Positions 16,092-22,430 of a stretch of DNA of 23,060 nt are shown here, piece after piece. The DNA is from a virus: positions 1 to 23,060 of IMG/VR virus record IMGVR_UViG_3300019884_000013; one strand, 5' to 3'. Below the pieces are notes generated by a model. That model made no database searches. It had not been told where the DNA came from and saw nothing but the letters and a program-made list of their open reading frames with translations. How positions within the stretch are numbered: the stretch's first letter is position 1; each line of letters begins with the position of its first letter. The position numbers and the translations under genes are program-made.

Positions 16092-16365
16092 TTATTTCTC
16101 CCCAAACATTATCAATGTAGGTTGCTTCATTCTCCTGCTCCAAATTAGCATCAGGATCACCTTCTAAGTCAGGTGGGTGAACTTCCGGAATCTCCAAATT
16201 TTCCGAATTCAAGATGGGTGACCGTGAGACTATCAAAGTCAGCTGCTGGTTTGTCTGAAGAAGCATCTGATTTGTCTGAGTCAGACTTTGAATCTGCTCC
16301 CTCTGAGTCTGCACTACGTCCATCAGAATCTGTATTAGTGGTTCCGGTTCCAGTTGTGTCGACAT
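16048..16365 (-). CDS. coiled-coil protein (105 aa) overlapping the zinc-ribbon gene
   Basis: This encodes 105 aa. Residues about 8-48 form a clear heptad pattern with Leu/Ile/Val at regular positions and Gln/Thr/Asn between (L-I-Q-I-L-M-D-V-V, I-Q-S-L, M-L-L-Q, Q-L-T-L-I). An acidic C-terminal half follows. The ATG at 16365 has AGGA about 11 bases upstream. The first 66 codons are in a different frame from the C-terminus of the 221-aa gene, and its last 44 nt overlap the portal start. Small coiled-coil proteins between terminase and portal occur in other actinophages as far as I recall. The function is unknown. The heptads argue that the frame is real, because shadow frames rarely give this. 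Confidence 0.62.
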   Translation of the reverse strand: MSTQLEPEPLIQILMDVVQTQREQIQSLTQTNQMLLQTNQQLTLIVSRSPILNSENLEIPEVHPPDLEGDPDANLEQENEATYIDNVWGEISGELRDLDAGSEIS

Positions 16366-16834
16366 TATCGTCAGTTCCTAACATCTCATTGACCAAATCA
16401 TCCGCAGTTGGAGTCTCTGGTTCCTTAGGAGGGGATACAGTATTATTTTCAGCATCAAGCTTAGATTGCAAAGAATAACGAAGCTGTTGATTATCAGATT
16501 CCATTGAAGTTAATTGCTTACGAAGCATCTTAATTTCACCCTGCAAGGTTCTAATTTCACCTGCATTGGTAGCATGAATCAATCCTCTAGCAACAAGCTG
16601 CTGACGATTAAACTCATTAACTTTACTCAGATAAGACACCATAACTGAAGCAATACAAATATTGCAAAGATAAACAGCACCATCAGACAAGTAAAGCTGA
16701 CCATGATCGTCAGTCTTTTCCCAAGCTACATCAATACCAAGATCAACCCAGTGTTCCCGTTCATTGCCTGTGCCACAAATGGCACAAACATTTGGCCTAA
16801 AAGGAGGCTTGTCTACAATCTGGAGGGGTCTCAT
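16169..16834 (-). CDS. zinc-ribbon protein with acidic Ser/Asp-rich tail (221 aa)
   Basis: This encodes 221 aa. Residues 17-60 contain two C-x-x-C pairs (C17/C20 and C57/C60), forming a likely zinc ribbon around a W-V-D-L-G segment. A helical, coiled-coil-like stretch runs over about 62-125. Residues about 155-205 are a low-complexity tail of Ser, Asp, Lys and Thr, and the end is glycine/serine-rich. The ATG at 16834 overlaps the terminase stop (ATGA). The gene lies between large terminase and portal, so it may assist packaging or serve as an adaptor. No enzyme motif is visible. The tail is read in a second frame by the 105-aa gene, so its odd composition may partly reflect that constraint. 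Confidence 0.75.
   Translation of the reverse strand: MRPLQIVDKPPFRPNVCAICGTGNEREHWVDLGIDVAWEKTDDHGQLYLSDGAVYLCNICIASVMVSYLSKVNEFNRQQLVARGLIHATNAGEIRTLQGEIKMLRKQLTSMESDNQQLRYSLQSKLDAENNTVSPPKEPETPTADDLVNEMLGTDDNVDTTGTGTTNTDSDGRSADSEGADSKSDSDKSDASSDKPAADFDSLTVTHLEFGKFGDSGSSPT
16769..16786. repeat. 7-bp hairpin near the start of the zinc-ribbon gene
   Basis: TGTGCCA and TGGCACA are separated by CAAA. It lies 48-65 nt inside the 221-aa gene, over the codons of the first C-x-x-C pair. A stem of this length is expected by chance at modest frequency. Confidence 0.4.
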
Positions 16835-18354
16835 ACTTCCGTTCCCATAAACTCGTCAATGGATATTTCATTCTTATACGCCTGCTCCCAATCGAAATCA
16901 GAAGAAGGAGTTACGATGTGGAGCCCAGGAATAGTCTCTCTCTGTTCAACCTCTAAGAACTTACGAGGACGAGACATAACGCCATAACGAAGTGCATCGC
17001 AGGCGTGATCATCTTTCTTGACAGGTTCTTCCTTCAGATTCTTTCGATCCTTAGCTTTTGTAAGGTGTCGATCCCATCTGTATTTACGAAGTTCCTTCAA
17101 CAACTCCTTACAACGTGTGGTTATAATAAGTTGCTGCTCCCTGAACATATTTTGCACATAAGCGATTCCACTGTCAACGTTGTTGTTTCCCAAACCAATC
17201 ATAACGCCATGTTCAGCGAATTGTGCTTGTCTACTGACACCTTGGTGTGGGTCAGTTTGAGCTAGTGCAGGATCACCAATTTTATATTGGGTGATAATTT
17301 CTAGCTCTCGTTCTTTGCCCAACCACAAAGCGGCTAGGTCTTGAATGATAGTCTTATTTTTGTAGATTTCATCATAGATGATAATTTTGCCATCTTCGTT
17401 GTATGCTCCAAAAAGAATCGCCGTGGGGTTATTAAATCCATGGTCCATCATTTGAAAATGCGACCAAGTATCTCGCAACAAAGGCCAACGGCTAGACTTA
17501 AGGATATCAGGGCACACATTACCTGCATGGCTGAATACTTCCCCGTATACCAGACCTGTATGGGAAATATATACGCCGGTGGAACGTGTTTTCTTTTCTT
17601 CATCACTCATTATCTCCGTGAGTCTATCAAAAGCCTCCCGCCGAATATGAGGATTCTCGAATGTTTCTACTTCAATTACTTCAACATCAATATCTCCAGC
17701 CAAACCTGGCTCATACAATACATCATAGGTCCATGACATCTCAATAAGCGGTGTCATGGTCATCCACCAATCACCATCAGTATCAATCAAACGTGCAAGA
17801 TTTTCCTTGAAGATTTCCTGAGGAGGTTCCTCATCAAACCAACAAAAGTGGCGACTAGCTCCTGAAAACTTCTGCCAATCTTGCTCATAGGACATAAAAT
17901 CCATGGTTGATCCATTATTCAAAGTCAGAATCTTCTCTGTTCTTGAATATGAATCTTCCCAAGAATTATTAAGAAGATACTTTCCAGGCATCCATCTTTG
18001 AATTTCAGGAATAATTAGCTGATTAATACCTAAATTGAAATCAACCGCAACTGCACGTCCCCTACAGGGGGGAGGGGGAATATGATCTAAGGTAAATGGT
18101 TCCCCGTTTATGTCATGGATAGTGCGTTCGCCGGTTAATCTAATAACAGACTCTGCTGCACCACCGACTGTTTTGCCGGCTCGGTTTCCACCCATATACA
18201 TTCTACCTTTACGGCGGGATTTATGAAACCGTTCTTGTTTAGCATGAGCACGATATCCGTAGATACCTGGCGCTTGTCTAGCTTTGCGAATAGAATTGAC
18301 AAAGAGCCTTTGCAAATCCTGCAAAGGCACTTCATCTGGTTTACGTGCCATCAC
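16831..18354 (-). CDS. terL: terminase large subunit
   Basis: This encodes 507 aa, or 506 if the second codon ATG (18351) is used instead of GTG 18354. The ATPase domain has Walker A G-G-N-R-A-G-K-T at 55-62, Walker B F-C-W-F-D-E-E at 170-176, and the coupling motif M-T-M-T-P at 198-202. The nuclease domain has acidic residues in M-M-D-H-G (D304), I-G-D-P-A (D361) and D-H-A-C-D-A-L-R-Y-G (449-458). These are the expected RNase-H-fold metal ligands of phage terminases. The length is normal. The protein pumps DNA into the procapsid through the portal and cuts the concatemer. Its start overlaps the stop of the 210-aa gene, and its stop overlaps the zinc-ribbon gene. It is separated from the probable small subunit by the lysis genes. 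Confidence 0.95.
   Translation of the reverse strand: MMARKPDEVPLQDLQRLFVNSIRKARQAPGIYGYRAHAKQERFHKSRRKGRMYMGGNRAGKTVGGAAESVIRLTGERTIHDINGEPFTLDHIPPPPCRGRAVAVDFNLGINQLIIPEIQRWMPGKYLLNNSWEDSYSRTEKILTLNNGSTMDFMSYEQDWQKFSGASRHFCWFDEEPPQEIFKENLARLIDTDGDWWMTMTPLIEMSWTYDVLYEPGLAGDIDVEVIEVETFENPHIRREAFDRLTEIMSDEEKKTRSTGVYISHTGLVYGEVFSHAGNVCPDILKSSRWPLLRDTWSHFQMMDHGFNNPTAILFGAYNEDGKIIIYDEIYKNKTIIQDLAALWLGKERELEIITQYKIGDPALAQTDPHQGVSRQAQFAEHGVMIGLGNNNVDSGIAYVQNMFREQQLIITTRCKELLKELRKYRWDRHLTKAKDRKNLKEEPVKKDDHACDALRYGVMSRPRKFLEVEQRETIPGLHIVTPSSDFDWEQAYKNEISIDEFMGTEV
18059..18070. repeat. CCCCTACAGGGG hairpin, copy in terL
   Basis: A 5-bp GC stem with a two-base centre, with T before it, gives the 13-mer TCCCCTACAGGGG. 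The identical 13-mer occurs at 21488-21500 at the end of the small terminase gene. Here it encodes part of a run of prolines. Confidence 0.5.
18306..18328. repeat. perfect 9-bp hairpin near the terL start
   Basis: GCCTTTGCA and TGCAAAGGC are separated by AATCC. It lies 23-48 nt after the start codon, over codons for P-L-Q-D-L-Q-R-L. No T-run follows on the minus strand. Confidence 0.7.
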
Positions 18355-18983
18355 GCACTTTCAGTAATTCGGAGAGCGTGGAAAAATAGATTGTCGGCAT
18401 AGGTATCTGAACCGTGACCACCATCTCTAGTAATATAGAACTGCAATTTGTCTACTTGATCTAGTGCATCGACAACCAAGAGGTTAGACTTAAGTGGGTA
18501 CCATCTAGTTTCCAGGACAGTTTCTGGGCTAGCTACAATAACGTTATCGTCTAACAGAACTTGATCCATATCGAAAGGATCAACAGTGGTGTCAAATGCA
18601 TTGACTGTTAGATAGAGAAACACATTACCAGCTACAGCATTCATAGCAGCTAGCATTTCAACATCAATTGTAGTCCAACCCTCAGGTAAATCTACTTGTA
18701 GAGATACAGCAATAAGAGCGGCGTCTGTCATTTGCACCATGTTCATAAGACTGAAGGTGCTTCCATGTGCATTTTGAGTCATATCAAAATAAAATGGAAC
18801 ATAGACGATTACTTCTGTGGGAACTTCTGCTCCGCCACCTGCTGCAATAGGAGTTAGTGCGGAAACAGGATCATATCCGTTTCCTCTATAACTTTCACCA
18901 GTTACAGTATCATATACTTCCTGACCTGATGGTGGAACATATGAACTATCTACGTCAAAAGAGTCAGTCCGAACTAGTGTCAT
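18351..18983 (-). CDS. beta-rich protein of unknown function (210 aa)
   Basis: I place the start at ATG 18983, because GGGGAG lies six bases upstream and the frame farther upstream merely shadows the holin gene. The longer alternative begins at 19031. The product has 210 aa, no membrane segment, an N-terminal segment with Asp/Ser/Gly, and from about residue 60 a set of strands (V-I-V-Y-V-P-F-Y-F-D-M, L-I-A-V-S-L-Q-V). The last 60 residues contain K-L-Q-F-Y-I-T-R-D-G-G-H-G and L-F-F-H-A-L-R-I, typical of a carbohydrate-binding or jelly-roll fold. It may be a virion decoration or tail protein displaced upstream of the terminase. No family is recognised. It overlaps the holin candidate by 20 nt and the terminase by 4 nt. 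Confidence 0.72.
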   Translation of the reverse strand: MTLVRTDSFDVDSSYVPPSGQEVYDTVTGESYRGNGYDPVSALTPIAAGGGAEVPTEVIVYVPFYFDMTQNAHGSTFSLMNMVQMTDAALIAVSLQVDLPEGWTTIDVEMLAAMNAVAGNVFLYLTVNAFDTTVDPFDMDQVLLDDNVIVASPETVLETRWYPLKSNLLVVDALDQVDKLQFYITRDGGHGSDTYADNLFFHALRITESA

Positions 18984-19137
18984 TAGGTACTCCCCAGGTG
19001 GTCCCGAATGCAACAAGAGTTCCGCCAACAACTACAAGAATCTCAAGAATCTTAAATTCGCCATCAAGAGCAATAGCACCAACACCTGTACCAAGAGCTA
19101 CAATACTTGATGCAATTGCCTTTCTAATGTTACTCAT
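18964..19137 (-). CDS. holin candidate (57 aa, two membrane segments)
   Basis: This is a short frame from ATG 19137 to TGA 18964, encoding 57 aa. Hydrophobic stretches lie at about residues 7-24 and 32-47, separated by a short D-G-E-F-K turn, and the end is G-T-T-W-G-V-P-N-D. A small two-helix protein with a 'W/Y-x-V-P-N' end is the pattern I know from actinophage holins. The Shine-Dalgarno GGAGAGGAAAG lies well placed upstream. The ATG overlaps the stop of the spanin-like gene by 8 nt, and the end overlaps the 210-aa gene by 20 nt. It would permeabilise the membrane at lysis. The four-helix protein at 19383-19829 is a competing holin candidate. Confidence 0.75.
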   Translation of the reverse strand: MSNIRKAIASSIVALGTGVGAIALDGEFKILEILVVVGGTLVAFGTTWGVPNDTSSD

Positions 19138-19423
19138 CGTTTCTTTCCTCTCCTAACGCATAATCTATGGGTAATTTCCCTTGGATTTTTAAGTTTAGAA
19201 TAAATACAGTATTGCGGAGTTGTTCTAATTCTTTTTCTAGCTTGTCGCATTTTATTTCGCATGAATCCCAATGTCCTTTATGACTCTCCGCTAACTCTTT
19301 CCACGACGTTATCGCCTGAACTAGTGTTGCTAGACTTACATCCTCCTTGTTCTTTTTCCGGGAGAAATAAAGTCCAATACCACTAATCAGCGCTGTTATT
19401 AGTGCTGCTAGTCCTATTGTCAT
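19130..19423 (-). CDS. membrane-anchored coiled-coil protein, spanin-like (97 aa)
   Basis: This encodes 97 aa with an N-terminal membrane helix (about residues 3-20), a basic stop-transfer K/R cluster (R-K-K-N-K at 22-26), and a charged coiled-coil region to about residue 80. It matches the layout of an inner-membrane spanin or of a holin-associated protein. The ATG at 19423 lies 41 nt inside the preceding gene, with AAAGAGCAG upstream. It sits in the lysis group between the four-helix protein and the small holin. In a Gram-positive host a true spanin pair is not expected, and no outer-membrane lipoprotein gene is visible, so an accessory lysis or anti-holin role is the alternative. Confidence 0.65.
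   Translation of the reverse strand: MTIGLAALITALISGIGLYFSRKKNKEDVSLATLVQAITSWKELAESHKGHWDSCEIKCDKLEKELEQLRNTVFILNLKIQGKLPIDYALGEERNDE
19381..19404. repeat. 7-bp hairpin at the start of the spanin-like gene
   Basis: CACTAAT and ATTAGTG flank a 10-nt centre that contains the palindrome CAGCGCTG. It lies 19-43 nt inside the 97-aa gene and spans the overlap with the preceding gene. It is weak alone. Confidence 0.4.
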
Positions 19424-19829
19424 TAAACTGCTCTTTAAGCAACTTCAATGGGCGAGGGTCGTCTGCTCTGATGGCAATGGCAAAACAACAAACCGCTAAA
19501 AACATATATGTCATCGCTCCATCGAATATCTGATATGAGTGATTTGCTATTAACAACATTGACCATAGGCCAAAATTTAGTGAACATAGTAATAGGCTCA
19601 ACCTCCATGCGTACATACAACCACACACTATTGAATAGCCTATTAATAGCCCCGTAGCTACCCAACACCAACCAATGAAATCTCGGGGTACATCTGAGAA
19701 TTCTGGTTCATATGTAGAGTAATCCATGGAACTTAGTAACACAAGTCCCCGAGTTAAAGCGTATATACATAGGCTAAGAAGCAGAATCAACAGAGCACTT
19801 GCTCCGGATTTTGCTAAAGACTTAACCAT
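19383..19829 (-). CDS. four-helix membrane protein (148 aa), possible holin
   Basis: This encodes 148 aa with four hydrophobic segments at about residues 10-32, 51-73, 77-95 and 103-120, a basic N-terminus and a hydrophilic tail of about 28 residues. Loops are short apart from an acidic one at 35-50. Multi-helix membrane proteins beside an endolysin are often holins or holin regulators, and this is the reason for the call. No holin family signature is recognised. It overlaps the endolysin stop by 8 nt. Cysteine content is high for a phage protein (about eight residues). Confidence 0.65.
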   Translation of the reverse strand: MVKSLAKSGASALLILLLSLCIYALTRGLVLLSSMDYSTYEPEFSDVPRDFIGWCWVATGLLIGYSIVCGCMYAWRLSLLLCSLNFGLWSMLLIANHSYQIFDGAMTYMFLAVCCFAIAIRADDPRPLKLLKEQFNDNRTSSTNNSAD

Positions 19830-20721
19830 ACGCTCTCACAGATAGAATAATATGAATCGTATCCTGAGTATATATTGAAATTAATCCGGAAGAACTTACT
19901 GGAAGCCAGACAGTCTGAGGCATGGGTCTACCAATATCAGATTGCTTCCAGTTAATGAATGAATCGTTTGAATTCATGCCTAGAAACCCATCACCTTCCT
20001 CGATCTTCTGAGGAATAGCAGTAACAGTCACTTCGACAGCGCTTGGGTAATTAATTCCGTCATACTTCTTGATTCCAAAGGTAGTAGTTCCACCACTAAT
20101 AGGCTGCTTGTCGTCATTAACTCTGGAATCATAAAAACGATCCGGAGTATTTAGAACAGTAAACTTCTCCACTAATTTTCCTCCAACGGAATTTCGATTA
20201 ATTCTTCCAGCCTTTACGGCTGCTCTCATCTTGTCTCCAGGGCATCCAGTAGCATCCATGTCGCTATGAACGTTGACAACGACATTAGCAGGCATTTGCC
20301 TATAAAGCCTGTTGATCCCCTCAATAAGTTTGTCCGTGAGTTCATCGTCTGCTCCAATGATTGCAAGACAACTGAATACTTCTTTATTATCTAGGAGTTG
20401 AGGATTTCCAGGGATATCATCATCTCCGACGTCGTCATCCCCATTGGAAGCTGGTCGATAGTTTTCTCCACGTCCCTCGTAAGTGGAACCTGACAATCCT
20501 GCCGCACTAGAATATCCGAAGGAATATCCCCGACTGGAAACGTAGTCCTGCTGGATCGAGTTAAGAATTTGGACCTCATTCTTCCCTGCATAGCGACCAG
20601 CTCCAATATAATGGATATTGAAATACTTGACCTGAGCCCAGGAGAAAGAATTAGGACTTACAATAGCTGGGCTAGTTGAATAAAGCCATTCTTCTACATC
20701 GTAATCATATAGTACGGTCAT
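19822..20721 (-). CDS. endolysin: PGRP-type amidase with C-terminal actinobacterial beta domain
   Basis: This encodes 299 aa with no signal peptide. Residues about 28-175 resemble a peptidoglycan-recognition/type-2 amidase domain: F-N-I-H-Y at 34-38 gives zinc ligand H37, and Y-S-F-G-Y with Y-E-G-R-G follows. N-V-H-S-D-M-D-A-T-G-C-P-G at 150-162 gives H152 and C160. These would cut the amide between muramic acid and the stem peptide. An acidic insert (N-G-D-D-D-V-G-D-D-D) at about 93-102 interrupts the domain. Residues about 188-299 match a beta domain seen in secreted actinobacterial proteins: T-P-D-R-F-Y-D-S-R, then A-V-E-V-T-V-T-A-I, W-L-P-V-S-S-S-G-L, and I-H-I-I-L-S-V-R-A-Y. It probably binds the cell wall. 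ATG 20721 has only a weak ribosome site. Adjacent holin-like genes complete the lysis set. Confidence 0.85.
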   Translation of the reverse strand: MTVLYDYDVEEWLYSTSPAIVSPNSFSWAQVKYFNIHYIGAGRYAGKNEVQILNSIQQDYVSSRGYSFGYSSAAGLSGSTYEGRGENYRPASNGDDDVGDDDIPGNPQLLDNKEVFSCLAIIGADDELTDKLIEGINRLYRQMPANVVVNVHSDMDATGCPGDKMRAAVKAGRINRNSVGGKLVEKFTVLNTPDRFYDSRVNDDKQPISGGTTTFGIKKYDGINYPSAVEVTVTAIPQKIEEGDGFLGMNSNDSFINWKQSDIGRPMPQTVWLPVSSSGLISIYTQDTIHIILSVRAYG

Positions 20722-20724
20722 GCT

Positions 20725-20820
20725 TTATCGGCGCCATCCTCTACCCACAATAAAGAGGATGCATACAATAATAGCCAGAACGATCAGGACCTTAATCAAG
20801 TCCACTGAATAGGCAATCAT
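20725..20820 (-). CDS. 31-aa single-pass membrane peptide
   Basis: A frame from ATG 20820 to TAA 20725 encodes 31 aa. A hydrophobic helix spans about residues 8-26 and the C-terminus is basic (R-G-W-R-R), giving a helix with a cytoplasmic or inside-positive end. A strong Shine-Dalgarno (AAGGAGAAGTAAA then ATG) lies upstream, and the gene starts one base after the stop of the histone-like gene. It fills the gap before the endolysin. The small size, membrane helix and location suggest a lysis accessory protein. No family is recognised. Confidence 0.65.
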   Translation of the reverse strand: MIAYSVDLIKVLIVLAIIVCILFIVGRGWRR

Positions 20821-20821
20821 T

Positions 20822-21181
20822 TTACTTCTCCTTCATTTGGAGGCGGAACTTGAGCGCACCTGCAATTCTAGTTTCCAGTTGCTCCACGAAATGATCCCAG
20901 TTTTCTACTTCATCAACTGATTTAGTAGTAATATCAACGTGGTTAGCATAGGCTAATCTTACGACTAGGTCCTTAAGTTTATTTACTTCCTTAGCCAGCG
21001 GATTAGCCTTCGGCTTAGGTACTCTTTTCTTAGCTGGAACAGCCACCCTAATCGGGGCCACTTTCTTTGCAGCTGACTTAGTCGTCTTAGCTGCTGCAAC
21101 CTTCTTTGTAGCTCTTGCGGTCTTTTTTGTGCTTTTTGTGCTTTTCTTTGCCGTTGACTTAGTAGTTTTCTTAGCAACCAT
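20822..21181 (-). CDS. lysine/alanine-rich histone-H1-like protein (119 aa)
   Basis: This encodes 119 aa. The first 60 residues are almost only Lys, Ala, Thr, Ser and Arg in K-K-T-T-K-S type repeats, then V-P-A-K-K-R-V-P-K-P-K, like histone-H1 or bacterial AlgP/Hc1-type tails. Residues about 64-119 form a helical domain with L-K-D-L-V-V-R-L and a W-D-H-F-V-E-Q-L segment. The N-terminus should bind DNA non-specifically. The ATG at 21181 follows AAGGAG at slightly long spacing. It may condense host or phage DNA, or act as a packaging co-factor near the small terminase; both are inference. The C-terminal domain is not recognised. Confidence 0.72.
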   Translation of the reverse strand: MVAKKTTKSTAKKSTKSTKKTARATKKVAAAKTTKSAAKKVAPIRVAVPAKKRVPKPKANPLAKEVNKLKDLVVRLAYANHVDITTKSVDEVENWDHFVEQLETRIAGALKFRLQMKEK

Positions 21182-21187
21182 TTTAGG

Positions 21188-21466
21188 TTACGTCTCCTTC
21201 TCGTGGGTAGCAATTATTTCCATCGCCAGATGACGCTGTTCTTGTTGTGTGCGTTCTTCTGGATCAATCTTAGTAATACGTCTAGATTCATTTTTCTCGC
21301 CTAATTGTCCAATAGTGAGTTCATTAAAAGTCTTAACTTCCTTCTGAACCTTTCCCGCACGTAACATTGAAACTCCTGCAAAAACGGCACCAATAATTGA
21401 AACTACGCTTCCTGTTGAGGCAACTATTAGTATTCCAATACCAACTGGGTCTGTAATACCAATCAA
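21188..21466 (-). CDS. small membrane protein (92 aa)
   Basis: This encodes 92 aa with an N-terminal hydrophobic region of about residues 7-34, probably one long helix or a helical hairpin. A charged amphipathic region of about 55 residues follows, with many Lys, Glu and Arg. The only start at the beginning of the frame is TTG 21466, overlapping the stop of the preceding gene (TTGA), with GGGGCAGG upstream. No ATG or GTG lies in the hydrophobic region. It precedes the histone-like and lysis genes and could be a lysis or membrane-attachment factor. No family is recognised. Confidence 0.6.
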   Translation of the reverse strand: MIGITDPVGIGILIVASTGSVVSIIGAVFAGVSMLRAGKVQKEVKTFNELTIGQLGEKNESRRITKIDPEERTQQEQRHLAMEIIATHEKET

Positions 21467-22221
21467 GCTACCTGCCCCTTCATTAATTCCCCTACAGGGG
21501 TGCTTTCTAGTTCTGATGCAATCTTCTCGAATACGTCTGCACTTACATTTTTCACTAGCACTTCTAGCAATGCTCCAACAATTGCCATTATGTTCAAAGC
21601 ATTCTGATCCTGTGGTCTATAGCGACCAGTGAATTCATGGTAATACTTAATTGACTGTAAATCACCATTCGCCACGTTACGAGCCAACGCCATTTTTGCA
21701 TCTACATCAGTAACACTTTCAAATTGAGTTTCCATCAACTCTTTGGCGTACTTGAAGTATGACGGGATATTCATCCACGCATTCCACGTAGATTCAGTTA
21801 CCCCGATACTCTTCAAATCTTTAAACCGGGCGCCCTTTGACTTACCGCTAACTGTGCAGAGTTGATTGCACGCTAATACAAATCTGGGGTCAAATCCGTT
21901 GTCCGGAACATTGGGGGCAATCTTGTGAAAAACGTACTCTGGAATTCCCCTACCTTTAAGCCTGGGATTAATCTTATCCTTGATTAGGTCCTCAGGCAGA
22001 TTCAGAACGGTATGAGGAGGGAGTTCGCTCATTTTCCAGAAATAGGATTCTACATAACTGACAGCGTCAGTCACCTGTAGGTCCGTCTCAGATACGAATT
22101 CTAGAATAGAAGCAGAGCTTTGCTCTACGTCATCGCTCTTTTCCGGAATCGAAAAATTTTCCAGGAAATTCTGAACTTCACTAATCAGTGAAGTTTCATC
22201 AGTTTGATCTTCTTCGCTCAT
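21463..22221 (-). CDS. terS: probable terminase small subunit (252 aa)
   Basis: This encodes 252 aa, the first gene of the late operon. Residues about 1-85 are acidic and variable. A helix-turn-helix-like segment lies near 142-160 (I-G-V-T-E-S-T-W-N-A-W). A helix with A-K-M-A-L-A-R-N-V-A-N-G-D near 178-190 follows, and then Y-H-E-F-T-G-R-Y-R-P. This order (HTH, 'A-x-x-A-x-x-G-D' and 'G-R' end) resembles the phBC6A51-type terminase small subunits. The C-terminal helices would form the oligomer ring. The ATG at 22221 has GGAG nine bases upstream. A late regulator is the main alternative, because the gene is not next to terL. A perfect hairpin lies at the 5' end of the coding region. Confidence 0.68.
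   Translation of the reverse strand: MSEEDQTDETSLISEVQNFLENFSIPEKSDDVEQSSASILEFVSETDLQVTDAVSYVESYFWKMSELPPHTVLNLPEDLIKDKINPRLKGRGIPEYVFHKIAPNVPDNGFDPRFVLACNQLCTVSGKSKGARFKDLKSIGVTESTWNAWMNIPSYFKYAKELMETQFESVTDVDAKMALARNVANGDLQSIKYYHEFTGRYRPQDQNALNIMAIVGALLEVLVKNVSADVFEKIASELESTPVGELMKGQVA
21489..21500. repeat. CCCCTACAGGGG hairpin, copy in the small terminase gene
   Basis: This is the second copy of the 13-mer TCCCCTACAGGGG (21488-21500), identical to the one at 18058-18070. It lies near the end of the 252-aa gene, about 25 nt before the TTG of the next gene on the minus strand. Confidence 0.5.
22174..22195. repeat. perfect 9-bp hairpin near the small terminase start
   Basis: AACTTCACT and AGTGAAGTT are separated by AATC. 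It lies 27-48 nt inside the coding region, over codons for E-T-S-L-I-S-E-V, at the same distance from the start as the hairpin in terL. Confidence 0.7.
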
Positions 22222-22325
22222 TTCTATTTCTCCATGTCTATCCGAAATGAGGGCTCCGCAGTCGCAATACGAAAATTATTTCCGGGATCGGTTAACTTTA
22301 TTTGTAAGGCTGACCTAACATAGAC

Positions 22326-22354
22326 AGTAAACCTCACCTACCCTCAAACGTCAA
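22326..22354 (-). promoter_or_regulatory. candidate sigma70-type promoter for the late operon
   Basis: Read on the minus strand, TTGACG (22354-22349) and TTTACT (22331-22326) are separated by 17 nt. Transcription would begin near 22320 and give a leader of about 100 nt before the ATG at 22221. The -10 box is imperfect. Confidence 0.45.
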
Positions 22355-22430
22355 GCTTCCTTCACTTTCATTTTACAAGTTAGCTTGCGATAAGAAAGGG
22401 CAATGGTGTTTAACAAAGTGATCTATATTT

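Noticed and set aside
19130-19423. A full Gram-negative spanin pair
   Set aside because: Only an inner-membrane-like partner is seen; no lipoprotein gene with a lipobox lies nested or adjacent, and other signs favour a Gram-positive host.
20983-21213. Arg/Leu/Gln-rich 76-codon frame on the minus strand
   Set aside because: It is the alternative frame of the Lys/Ala repeats of the histone-like gene; the composition follows from the low-complexity DNA.
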